A DNA stretch of 17,429 nt, from contig JAJOKM010000164.1 in assembly GCA_021129835.1 (NCBI GenBank), forward strand, positions 1-17,429, in the 5' to 3' direction. A program made the translations under genes and the position numbers. The stretch comes from Thermodesulfovibrionales bacterium (GTDB lineage: Bacteria > Nitrospirota > Thermodesulfovibrionia > Thermodesulfovibrionales > Dissulfurispiraceae). Below are positions 1 through 7,043 of the stretch, piece by piece. Under the pieces are notes generated by a model. The model saw nothing but the letters and a program-made list of their open reading frames with translations, was not told the origin of the DNA and ran no database searches. The stretch's first letter is position 1. Each line of letters starts with the position of its first letter.

Positions 1-36
1 AAAGTGCCTAAAGTATTTAAAGTGCCTAAAGTATTT
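1..36. repeat. 18-bp tandem repeat, two copies at window edge
   Basis: The unit AAAGTGCCTAAAGTATTT occurs twice in perfect tandem and may continue beyond the left edge. It is followed by AAAATACTT, partly complementary to AAGTATTT, so a small hairpin is possible. No coding function is visible. Confidence 0.85.
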
Positions 37-45
37 AAAATACTT

Positions 46-100
46 GGTTCTTCTCTAAAAAGTGTAGTTACCCGCGTGGTAGTGTAGCCCTTTATGGGCG
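46..100 (+). repeat. Left arm of a 55-bp dispersed inverted repeat
   Basis: This 55-bp stretch matches the reverse complement of 1003-1057 at 48 of 55 positions without gaps. Its inner end contains TAGTGTAGCCCTTTATGGGC, which is a small hairpin in itself and recurs at other places in this intergenic region. It may be the end of a degenerate non-autonomous element or one copy of a dispersed family. Confidence 0.75.
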
Positions 101-210
101 TAATTAAATATTAAATTCACCTATGGGTCGCAGTACAACGCTCGCTCAAGACGAATTTTCTACAGATTTTTGGGATTTATATTTTTACGGGCATAAAGCC
201 CTACACTACC
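78..210. repeat. Palindromic repeat with TAGTGTAG ends
   Basis: 78-100 (GGTAGTGTAG, then GCCC-TTTAT-GGGC) and 189-210 (GGGC-ATAAA-GCCC, then CTACACTACC) form inverted ends about 130 bp apart. The two ends differ mainly in the orientation of the inner GGGC/GCCC mini-hairpin. A similar inverted pair lies at 958-1022. The interior has no gene that I can recognise. Confidence 0.55.
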
Positions 211-286
211 TAATCTCTACTAAATTTAACGAATAACTAAATATTATTTGAGCCTCTTGTAAAAGGCGTAAAGAAATCACTTTTGC

Positions 287-368
287 CGTCATACCCTTGA
301 AAGAGGGTATCCAGAAGCCTTTGTTTTTAAAGGGTACTGAATACCTGATAAAGACCTTGGGAATGACG
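287..368. repeat. CGTCATNCCC-type palindromic intergenic repeat
   Basis: The element begins CGTCATACCC and ends GGGAATGACG, imperfect inverted ends. It contains an internal stem ATACCCT (291-297) with AGGGTAT (304-310). This layout is like the common intergenic repeats that begin CGTCATTCCC and end GGGAATGACG in many Gram-negative genomes. A minus-strand reading frame across it is not coding in my view. Confidence 0.6.
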
Positions 369-638
369 AATAAAGACTTTTTCAAGAGCTTCATTTTATA
401 AAAGATAGGAGTGGTAAAAATTCCAATCGAAGTTACCGACGTGGTGAATTTGTCTAAAGGAACATAATATCCAAAACCAATAACTATCTCGTCGATAAAA
501 AATAACAGATCCCTAAAAGGTATGTATTCTCAAAAAGGGATTAAACGTATTTTATCATATTTATAAATAATATTTCCATTTTTATCAATGTACATTTATT
601 AGGAAATTAGTGTGTAACTACTCAGGTGTATTTTCTTT

Positions 639-826
639 GGCTCTTTCCCATTTCAAGTGGGCAGCACCATACTGATTCAAAAGGTTTCCACCTTATTTCC
701 CCTCTTGAGAGGGGAAGATTCAGAACACGCCCCTGCACCCCTTTTTGAGGGAAACTTATAAATCTCTATCTTTTTCTTCCCGGTTAAAAAAGTAGTATGC
801 TTACCCACTTGAAATGGGAAAGAGCC
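639..826. mobile_element. MITE-like element with perfect 23-bp terminal inverted repeats
   Basis: The ends 639-661 and 804-826 are perfect reverse complements over 23 bp, beginning GGCTCTTTCCCA. TTTTCTT occurs at 631-637 just outside the left end and at 827-833 immediately outside the right end, so it may be a target-site duplication, with one unexplained base on the left. The 188-bp element has no ORF, so it would need a transposase in trans. A stem TTCCCCTC-TTGA-GAGGGGAA lies inside at 697-716. A diverged relative is found at 3661-3971. Confidence 0.7.
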
Positions 827-846
827 TTTTCTTATCCCCCCCGACT

Positions 847-947
847 CATCTTGTTATTCCGACAGAGCCTGTCCCCGCCTTGTCGGGGATTCGGAATCAT
901 TCCTTGTCTTTAAGGCAGATTCCCGACAAACGGGAATGACAAAGATG
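847..947. repeat. Palindromic intergenic repeat with two inner hairpins
   Basis: The ends CATCTTGTTATTCC (847-860) and GGAATGACAAAGATG (933-947) are inverted with one gap and one mismatch. Inside are two stems: TCCCCG...CGGGGA (872-889) and ATTCCCG...CGGGAAT (919-937). It is related in design to the 287-368 repeat. No protein function is supported. Confidence 0.6.
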
Positions 948-957
948 AATTTAATAG

Positions 958-1022
958 ATAGTGTAGGGGCTTGTCCCCGTTGTCTACGCCTAAAATCGTC
1001 TACGCCCATAAAGGGCTACACT
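958..1022. repeat. Second TAGTGTAG inverted pair
   Basis: TAGTGTAGGGGCTTGTCCCC begins at 957 or 958 and is faced by GCCCATAAAGGGC followed by TACACTG ending at about 1022. Between them GTCTACGCC is duplicated (982-990 and 998-1006). The right half overlaps the 1003-1057 repeat arm. Confidence 0.5.
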
Positions 1023-1057
1023 GCTATGTGGATAACTACACTTTTTGGAAAAGAACC
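1003..1057 (-). repeat. Right arm of the 55-bp dispersed inverted repeat
   Basis: This is the reverse-complement partner of 46-100, 48 of 55 identical. All seven differences are transitions. The arms enclose about 0.9 kb of non-coding, repeat-rich DNA. Confidence 0.75.
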
Positions 1058-1282
1058 TAAAAATATAAGGGTGTTAACCATGAACCGTCCTGAAGAAAGA
1101 CTCTTTGGTAAAGAGGGGATAGGGGGATTTTATGAATAATAATTATATTCATATTTTTCCTGAATTATACGAAAACATAGTTGTTATCCAACTGTTTTTA
1201 AATCCCCTCGTGCCTCCTTTTCTAAAAAGGGAGACCTGAATAGTTATATCATTGTTAATTTATATGTTATTATAAAAAAGGT

Positions 1283-2059
1283 ATGTCTGCTATTGCCATT
1301 ATACCTTCTCGATACGGGTCAACTCGACTTAAAGGGAAGTCTCTTATTTCTATCTCAGGAAAGCCAATGATTCAACATGTCTATGAAAGAGCCAGTGAAG
1401 CTAAACTTATAAAGGATGTCTTCGTTGCAACGGATAATAAGTTAATTTTTGATAAAGTGAAAGGTTTTGGTGGCAGGGCAATTATGACATCGGAAAGACA
1501 CCTTTCTGGCACAGACAGGGTTGCAGAGGCTGTCTTAAAAATAAAAAACGATTTTCATGTATTTCGGAGAGGAGATATAGTGGTTAATATTCAGGGTGAT
1601 GAGCCAACAATTCGACCCCAAATGATAGATGATGTTATAATATTAATGGATGACAAAAGGGCATCTATCGGCACTCTTTCAAAAAGAATAGAAAATGCAG
1701 GAGATATAATAGATAGGGGTGTCGTGAAGGTTGTTTTTGACTCAGAAGGATTTGTCCTCTATTTTTCGAGATCACCCATACCATACCATATGGATGAATG
1801 GAAAGAGGAAGGAAAACATCTCTCATCTTCTATTTTTATGTACAAGCACGTAGGCATATATGCCTATAGAGTGGATGTATTATTAGAATTTTCGAATCTG
1901 CCACCAACGAGATTGGAATTTATAGAAAAGCTGGAACAGTTGAGGGCGATAGAAAATGGAATCAGAATAAAAATAAGAGAGACGGAATTTGAAACAATAA
2001 GTGTGGATACCTATAAAGATATAGAGAGGGCAGAGAAATGTCTAAATTTATATTCATAA
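1283..2059 (+). CDS. kdsB: 3-deoxy-manno-octulosonate cytidylyltransferase (CMP-KDO synthetase)
   Basis: KdsB couples CTP to KDO to give CMP-KDO, the activated sugar used to build the lipopolysaccharide inner core; it is a cytosolic enzyme. At 258 residues it has the usual family length. The nucleotide-binding start IIPSRYGSTRLKGK is at residues 6-19, GTDR at 76-79 and the metal-binding QGDEP at 104-108. Further family signatures are SRSPIPY, VGIYAYR and the C-terminal LEFIEKLEQLRAIENG. The chosen ATG gives the correct family N-terminus, though the ribosome-binding site (AAAAAAGGT directly upstream) is weak. Its 3' end overlaps pyrG by 22 bp in another frame, so the two are very likely co-transcribed and translationally coupled; PyrG makes the CTP that KdsB uses. 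The upstream 1.3 kb is repeat DNA, so the promoter probably lies in the last 50 bases before the start. Confidence 0.96.
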   Translation: MSAIAIIPSRYGSTRLKGKSLISISGKPMIQHVYERASEAKLIKDVFVATDNKLIFDKVKGFGGRAIMTSERHLSGTDRVAEAVLKIKNDFHVFRRGDIVVNIQGDEPTIRPQMIDDVIILMDDKRASIGTLSKRIENAGDIIDRGVVKVVFDSEGFVLYFSRSPIPYHMDEWKEEGKHLSSSIFMYKHVGIYAYRVDVLLEFSNLPPTRLEFIEKLEQLRAIENGIRIKIRETEFETISVDTYKDIERAEKCLNLYS

Positions 2060-3687
2060 CAGGTGGAGTGGTGTCAGCCCTGGGCAAGGGAATAGCAGCA
2101 GCATCAATCGGCGCCCTTCTTGAAGCAGGAGGATTAAGGGTTGCATTACAGAAATTAGATCCTTATATTAATGTAGATCCAGGCACACTCAGTCCAATTG
2201 AGCATGGAGAGGTGTATGTTACTGATGATGGGTGTGAGACAGACTTAGATCTGGGACATTATGAGAGATTTACCAGTATAAAGACATCTTTTTCTAATAA
2301 TTATACGGCAGGGAGAATATATTATGATGTTATAAAAAAGGAGAGGAGAGGTGACTACCTTGGCAATACCGTTAAGGTTGTCCCTCATATCACGGATGAT
2401 ATAAAAAAGGCTATAAAGGCAGTAGCGACAGAAGACTGTGATGTGGTGATAGTAGAGATTGGTGGCACCGTTGGGGACATAGAAGGACTGCCATTTTTAG
2501 AAGCTATAAGGCAATTCAGGTATGATGTAGGTAGAGAAAATGTTTTGTATCTACATCTGACATTAGTTCCATACATCAAGACAGCAGGCGAATTAAAAAC
2601 TAAGCCCACCCAGCATAGTGTTAAAGAGCTGAGAAAAATAGGTATTCAACCTGACATACTCCTTTGCAGGGCTGACAGAAAATTGACTAATGAGGTAAAA
2701 AGAAAGATTGCTATTAACTGCAATCTCGATATAGATGCCGTTGTAACAGCCATGGATGTGGAAACGGTCTATGAGATTCCTCTCTACTTTGAATCTGAAG
2801 GGCTTGATAAGCTCATAAAAAAGAAACTTCTCCTTAATCTTTCACAAGCTGATATGTCAGAGTGGACAGAAGTGGTAAAGAAGGTAAAGGAGCCTAAATT
2901 AGAGACTATGATTGCTATAGTGGGAAAATACACCGGGTTAAAGGATTCCTATAAAAGTCTTATAGAAGCATTAACTCACGGAGGTATTGCTAATAGTGCA
3001 AGAGTAAATTTACGGTGGGTTGACTCAGAAGAGGTAAAAGCAAAAGGGGTAGATAATATAATGTCAGGAGTGGACGGGATATTTGTTCCTGGAGGATTTG
3101 GATCGAGAGGAATAGAAGGTAAAATAGAAGCGATTAGATATGCTAGGGAAGAACAGATACCTTTTTTTGGCATCTGCCTTGGAATGCAGTGTGCGGTTAT
3201 TGAATTTAGCAGGAATGTCTGTAATCTTTCAGCAAATAGCACAGAGTTTGATATTGACACTGAAAATCCTGTAATTCATCTCATTAAAAAATGGTATAAT
3301 CCGAGAGAGGGAAAAATAGAAGAAAGAATAAAGGAATCAGAGATGGGAGGCACTATGAGACTTGGTGCCTATCCGTGTGTGCTGAAGGAAGGAACTCAAG
3401 CATTTAAGATATATGGAATAAAGGAGATATCAGAGAGGCACAGACATAGATACGAGTTTAACAATAAATACAGGGATATTTTCACAAAAAATGGATTTGT
3501 AATTAGTGGAGTATCCCCTAACAATGAGTTAGTAGAAGTAGTAGAGTTAAGTGATCACCCATGGTTTTTGGGATGCCAGTTTCATCCTGAATTTAGATCA
3601 AAACCAACAGAACCACATCCATTGTTTAAGTCATTCATAAAGGCATCAATTAAGAATAAGGGCTTTTTCCCCAAGTTAAGTGGGTAA
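2038..3687 (+). CDS. pyrG: CTP synthase
   Basis: PyrG aminates UTP to CTP using ATP and glutamine-derived ammonia, the last step of de novo pyrimidine synthesis. The synthetase domain opens with the P-loop-like GGVVSALGKGIAAASIG (residues 9-25), then DPYINVDPGT and ETDLDLGHYERF. The C-terminal class I glutaminase domain has the nucleophile Cys380 in GICLGMQ and the His516/Glu518 pair in FHPEF. All catalytic residues are present, and 549 residues is normal. The ATG overlaps the end of kdsB and is preceded by a purine-rich AGAGAGGG. Unusually, the last eight codons (GFFPKLSG) and the stop lie inside the end of the repeat element at 3661-3971, so the C-terminal tail is element-derived. In several Gram-negative lineages kdsA follows pyrG; it is not here. 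Confidence 0.97.
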   Translation: MSKFIFITGGVVSALGKGIAAASIGALLEAGGLRVALQKLDPYINVDPGTLSPIEHGEVYVTDDGCETDLDLGHYERFTSIKTSFSNNYTAGRIYYDVIKKERRGDYLGNTVKVVPHITDDIKKAIKAVATEDCDVVIVEIGGTVGDIEGLPFLEAIRQFRYDVGRENVLYLHLTLVPYIKTAGELKTKPTQHSVKELRKIGIQPDILLCRADRKLTNEVKRKIAINCNLDIDAVVTAMDVETVYEIPLYFESEGLDKLIKKKLLLNLSQADMSEWTEVVKKVKEPKLETMIAIVGKYTGLKDSYKSLIEALTHGGIANSARVNLRWVDSEEVKAKGVDNIMSGVDGIFVPGGFGSRGIEGKIEAIRYAREEQIPFFGICLGMQCAVIEFSRNVCNLSANSTEFDIDTENPVIHLIKKWYNPREGKIEERIKESEMGGTMRLGAYPCVLKEGTQAFKIYGIKEISERHRHRYEFNNKYRDIFTKNGFVISGVSPNNELVEVVELSDHPWFLGCQFHPEFRSKPTEPHPLFKSFIKASIKNKGFFPKLSG

Positions 3688-3971
3688 CGACTATTTAATA
3701 GAGGGTTTTTTCTTATTTTAAAAGGGTATTCCCCCAGCACTCGGCGTCTTGAGTGATGAGGGGATAAGGGAGGGTAATGCAAATATTTTTTATTAAATGC
3801 TGATCTCCATCAACTCCAATGTTATTACTCACTCCTAAATCGCTTCCATCTTTACCCCGTTAGATAGTAAACATCTAATGGGGCTAACTCTCCCCCCTGT
3901 CTGCGTGCAACGCACAGGCAGACATCAAAGGGGAAACATATTATGTTACCCACTTAATTTGGGAAAGAGCC
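3661..3971. mobile_element. MITE-like element overlapping the pyrG 3' end
   Basis: The left end at 3661-3688 and the right end at 3945-3971 are inverted repeats of about 27 bp with one gap and two mismatches. Their core (GGCTCTTTCCC...AAGTGGGTAAC) is the same as that of the 639-826 element. The interior has no gene. It holds a strong stem, CCCCGTTAGAT / ATCTAATGGGG (3855-3865 / 3873-3883), a stem CACTC...GAGTG at 3738-3755, and a palindrome around 3896-3923 (GTGC-AAC-GCAC flanked by GTCTG/CAGAC). These stems may also end pyrG transcription. No clear target-site duplication is visible. Confidence 0.65.
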
Positions 3972-4058
3972 TATTTAAACTACAATGCACCGATTGAGGT
4001 ATTTAGTAAAGATGCTCCAATTACTGATTGAATCCGGACAAGCAATAAGGAATGAGCT

Positions 4059-5204
4059 ATGAAGCTTTGTGATATCACCCAGTTTTATAATGAGTTCAGC
4101 GGTGGAATTAAAACTTACATTAATCAAAAGAGGCGATATTTAATAGAGCAGATAAAAGGGGAGCATGTGCTCATCGCTCCTGGCCCTAAAGACCATATTC
4201 AAAAAGGGGAAGGATGGGTCTTCTATCAAATAAAGGGTTTCAGTGTTTCCCAAGGCGGACACTATCGTTTTATGGTTAATTTAAAAAAAATTTTTAACAT
4301 TCTAAGGAAGGAATCTCCCGATTTGGTCGAGATCGGTTCTCCTTATATCGTTCCTCTAATTCTTTCTTCATTTCTCAGAAACCAAGGGATACCCTCGGTA
4401 GGATTTTTTCATACCAATTTTCCAGAGGCTTATATTGGTCAAATAACAAGTGTACTCGGTCGCTCCATCTCCGAACTCTCAGAGAAGTGGGCGTGGTTAT
4501 ATGCTGGGAAGATATATGAGTGTTTTGACCTTACTCTTACCCCGTCTTCGTCTCTTACATCCACATTAGTGGAAATGGTAGGCAAAAAGGTCGAAACGGT
4601 AAAGTTTGGAACAGATGTGGAATTATTTCATCCCCAAAAAAGAGGGGATCTAAAAAAGGCGCTGGGTTTGTCCTCTAACTGCATTTTATTGCTTTATGTA
4701 GGGAGGATTGATCGGGAAAAAAGGGTGGATGTAATCCTTGACGCTTTGATGCTTCTGCCGCGGGGACGGTATCATCTCTTAGTGGTAGGAAAAGGCTCGA
4801 TGGAAAAAAAGATCAAGGATTTCAATTTTCTTTATCCAAAACTCCTTACATGGAGAGATTACTGTAGAAAAAGAGAAGAGTTGGCCATGATATATGCCTC
4901 AGCAGATATTTATGTAACTATGGGAAAGTGGGAGACATTTGGGCTCTCGATATTGGAAGCTCAGGCGAGTGGTCTTCCAGTGGTCGGTGTGAATGGCGGG
5001 GCCGTGCCTGAGAGGGTACCCCCCGGAACCGGGCTGCTGGTAAATTCTGATGATCCGCGGGATTTGGCTGCTAAGATAGAAAGAGCAGCGAACGGCAATT
5101 TTCGGCAGATGGGCATGTCTGCTCGCCAGATGGTCGAAAGAGATTACCGCTGGGATTTGGCGTTGAGAGAGCAGTTTGCATTTTATCAAAGGTTACTAAA
5201 ATGA
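4059..5204 (+). CDS. GT4-family glycosyltransferase, substrate unknown
   Basis: This is a retaining GT-B fold glycosyltransferase that would transfer a sugar from a nucleotide donor to a lipid or glycan at the inner face of the membrane. The N-terminal domain has FSGGIKTY (13-20) and GFFHTNFPEAY (115-125). The C-terminal donor domain has GRIDREKR (215-222, the conserved Arg and Lys), LVVGKGS and the GT4 E-x7-E motif with Glu292 and Glu300 in ETFGLSILEA. The 381-residue length is typical. HTNFPEAY-type sequences occur in mannosyl-, glucosyl- and sulfoquinovosyl-transferases of the MgtA/SqdX type, but the acceptor cannot be read from sequence. The start has AAGGA about 8 bases upstream. It stands alone between a repeat element and a Pho box. 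By eye it is more GC-rich than kdsB-pyrG, as is the next gene. Confidence 0.9.
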   Translation: MKLCDITQFYNEFSGGIKTYINQKRRYLIEQIKGEHVLIAPGPKDHIQKGEGWVFYQIKGFSVSQGGHYRFMVNLKKIFNILRKESPDLVEIGSPYIVPLILSSFLRNQGIPSVGFFHTNFPEAYIGQITSVLGRSISELSEKWAWLYAGKIYECFDLTLTPSSSLTSTLVEMVGKKVETVKFGTDVELFHPQKRGDLKKALGLSSNCILLLYVGRIDREKRVDVILDALMLLPRGRYHLLVVGKGSMEKKIKDFNFLYPKLLTWRDYCRKREELAMIYASADIYVTMGKWETFGLSILEAQASGLPVVGVNGGAVPERVPPGTGLLVNSDDPRDLAAKIERAANGNFRQMGMSARQMVERDYRWDLALREQFAFYQRLLK

Positions 5205-5304
5205 GTCGTGAAGGATAAAAGAAGAACCATAATTTTTATTTGAACCCTTGCCTTCTTGGACCCTCTGCCGAGGTGTAGAAGCGGCATATTTTAAATCCTA
5301 CCTT

Positions 5305-5344
5305 TTGTAATCAAATTGTAATATTGCTGTAATAATATTGTAAC
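5305..5344 (+). promoter_or_regulatory. Tandem Pho box (four half-sites)
   Basis: Four 7-mers occur on one strand at exact 11-bp intervals: TTGTAAT (5305-5311), TTGTAAT (5316-5322), CTGTAAT (5327-5333) and TTGTAAC (5338-5344), each separated by a 4-base AT-rich spacer. This is the geometry of PhoB binding sites (7-bp direct repeats plus 4-bp spacers, E. coli consensus CTGTCAT), here as two full boxes. It lies 156 bp before the start of an alkaline phosphatase. A candidate -10 is TATAGA at 5367-5372. Confidence 0.85.
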
Positions 5345-5400
5345 CTCCGCTAAGGTAATCTATCTCTATAGAATTAGGCAACAGAGAAGAGTTAAGAGCT

Positions 5401-5412
5401 AAAAGGAGGTGA
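5401..5412 (+). promoter_or_regulatory. Strong Shine-Dalgarno-like site in the phosphatase leader
   Basis: AAAAGGAGGTGA is almost a full complement of the 16S rRNA 3' end, but no ATG sits at normal spacing. A GTG within it opens a 28-codon frame that ends at the TAA in the phosphatase ribosome-binding site (5409 to about 5495), and an ATG at about 5449 opens an 8-codon frame. A leader peptide or a ribosome standby site is possible, but neither is established. Confidence 0.25.
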
Positions 5413-5499
5413 TAAGAAAAAGTAGAGAAATTAGAGAGAACGCTGGTAATGCTTGGCAGGCAGAGGGAAAAGTAAAAATAAAAAAGAGGAGGTAAAAAG

Positions 5500-6933
5500 A
5501 TGTTAAGTGAGCTAAAAGAAAGGAAAGTCAGGTTCTTTAGCAGTACAAGTGGTCTAAAGAGATCGGCAATCGGACTCGTGATCGCAGCTATGACGGTGGT
5601 TTGCCTAATATTCGTTATTAAGGAGATCAATGGCAAGGCAGAGGCGTGGTGGTGGGTAGAGGAACCCCGCAATGTAATATTTTTTCATCCGGATGGGTTT
5701 GGTCTTAGCCACTGGAATTCACTCCGCTTCTATTTAGCAGGACCGGACGGCAGGCTTAATTGGGATAAGCTGCCTTATATGGCTCCTTATACAGGGCATA
5801 TGAAGGATGCCGTGACTGCCAGTTCTCATGGGGGCGCTACTACTCATGCCTTTGGGGTGAAGGTGGCAAGGGATAGCTTTGGACTTGATGGACATGAAGA
5901 GATCACCGCTCTTTCTGGTAAGAACAAAAGCATAATGAAAGAGGCTATAGAGTATGGCTTTGCTACTGGGCTTATCGGGACCGGTTGTCTCACTGAGCCT
6001 GGCACAGCCGTATTTGTTGCTTCTGTAAAAGAGCGTGGCATGAGAGAAGAGATCGCTAGACAGGTTATCGAATCTGGAGTTCCGGTCATCCTAAGCGGCG
6101 GTGAGAGGTGGCTTTTGCCTAAGGGTGTTATCGGTCGCCATGGAGAGGGCAGGCGTGAAGACGGAGTTAATCTCATAGATAGAGCAAAGGAACTCGGCTA
6201 TACAGTTGTCTTTACTCGGGATGAGTTAATGGAGGTGCGTGATACGGCAGACAAAGTATTAGGCGTATTTGCATCCGGCCATACCTTCAATGATAAGCGA
6301 GAGGAGATATTGAGAGCTGAGGGACTACCTCTTTTTGTTCCTGGCTCCCCGACAATGGCGGAGATGTCGGAAGTGGCATTAGAGATCCTTTCGCGAAATC
6401 CAAAGGCAGCACAAAATGGCATCTTCCTCGTTGCTGAGCATGAGGGAACTGACAATTTTGGCAACAATGCCAATGCCAAGGGTTCTTTTGAGGCAGGCAA
6501 GCGGGCCGATGAGGCCTTTGGGGTATTTATAAGGTTTATTGAAGAAAAACCCAATACTTTGCTGATTACTACGGCCGATTCCACCGCTGGAGGAAAGCAT
6601 ATTCTTGGAGAAGATCGCGAAGGTATGGGGCGGTTTCTTGTTGGGGGCATGACTGGCAGCGCAGATATTAATAGCGATACTGTAGGCAGATATGTCAGAG
6701 CGCCTTTAGACGGTATTGATGGCGCCGGCACTTTTCACTTTATGGCAGCACCAGATAAGAATGATAGAAGCTGGCCCTTTGTGGTAGCCTGGGCAACACG
6801 CCATGACCTAGCCGGTGGTGTTGTAGTTCGTGCCAAGGGGCTTAATGCAGAGATGGTCACCCAAAAAGGTGTTGTCGACAATACCGACATTTATCGCATC
6901 ATGTATTATACCCTTTTCGGTGAAAAGCTGTAG
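5500..6933 (+). CDS. Divergent alkaline phosphatase (PhoA superfamily), exported
   Basis: Predicted to release phosphate from organic phosphomonoesters outside the cytoplasm. The start is clear: GAGGAGG lies 7 bases before the ATG. Residues 22-41 are a hydrophobic export helix; AEA at 47-49 could be a signal-peptidase site, otherwise it is a membrane anchor. Comparing with E. coli PhoA by eye: Asp65 (HPDGFG) matches D51, Ser108 or Ser109 in VTASSHGGATTHAFG the nucleophile S102, Arg179 R166, Glu313 E322, Asp318 D327, Asp360 D369, and His435 probably H412. However the positions of zinc ligands H331 and H370 hold Asn322 and Ser361, and D101 is Ala107. It is therefore either a distinct subfamily with different metal chemistry or misaligned in those loops. 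The tandem Pho box upstream supports a phosphate-starvation role. The gene is more GC-rich by eye than its surroundings apart from the preceding glycosyltransferase. Confidence 0.9.
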   Translation: MLSELKERKVRFFSSTSGLKRSAIGLVIAAMTVVCLIFVIKEINGKAEAWWWVEEPRNVIFFHPDGFGLSHWNSLRFYLAGPDGRLNWDKLPYMAPYTGHMKDAVTASSHGGATTHAFGVKVARDSFGLDGHEEITALSGKNKSIMKEAIEYGFATGLIGTGCLTEPGTAVFVASVKERGMREEIARQVIESGVPVILSGGERWLLPKGVIGRHGEGRREDGVNLIDRAKELGYTVVFTRDELMEVRDTADKVLGVFASGHTFNDKREEILRAEGLPLFVPGSPTMAEMSEVALEILSRNPKAAQNGIFLVAEHEGTDNFGNNANAKGSFEAGKRADEAFGVFIRFIEEKPNTLLITTADSTAGGKHILGEDREGMGRFLVGGMTGSADINSDTVGRYVRAPLDGIDGAGTFHFMAAPDKNDRSWPFVVAWATRHDLAGGVVVRAKGLNAEMVTQKGVVDNTDIYRIMYYTLFGEKL

Positions 6934-6959
6934 GTGACTGGCGGCATTATGATGACATT

Positions 6960-7001
6960 ATAATAAGTAGATAGCTTCGAGAAAAGTTATCTACTTATTA
7001 T
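6960..7001. terminator. Perfect AT-rich inverted repeat after the phosphatase gene
   Basis: TAATAAGTAGATA (6961-6973) and TATCTACTTATTA (6988-7000) are perfect inverted arms with a 14-base loop, and A6960/T7001 extends the stem. It lies 27 bp after the phosphatase stop and could stabilise or terminate the transcript, but there is no T-run after it. Confidence 0.4.
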
Positions 7002-7043
7002 GCAGATCGGAGAATACATTTGATCCCCTGAATGAGTATAATC

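Larger units (their letters stand above)
613..1248. repeat. Inverted pair of the 15-mer repeat around the nested elements
   Basis: TGTAACTACTCAGGT (613-627) is faced by ACCTGAATAGTTATA (1234-1248), 13 of 15 complementary. They enclose about 0.6 kb containing the 639-826 element and other repeats. An identical copy of the 15-mer at 8227-8241 shows that it is a dispersed sequence, so the enclosure may be chance. Confidence 0.35.

Noticed and set aside
206..394. 62-residue minus-strand frame
   Set aside because: It runs through the palindromic repeat at 287-368, has no family resemblance, and its sequence reflects the repeat stems.
411..467. Short GTG frame VKIPIEVTDVVNLSKGT-like, which recalled the N-terminus of some small proteins
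   Set aside because: Only 18 codons, GTG start, no support beyond a purine-rich AGGA; could be a remnant but not supportable.
936..1139. 67-residue plus-strand frame
   Set aside because: It is made of repeat sequence (TAGTGTAG pair and the 55-bp arm) and lacks a ribosome-binding site.
1..1282. CRISPR array
   Set aside because: Repeats are few, inverted and of different types; there is no regular spacer pattern and no cas gene.
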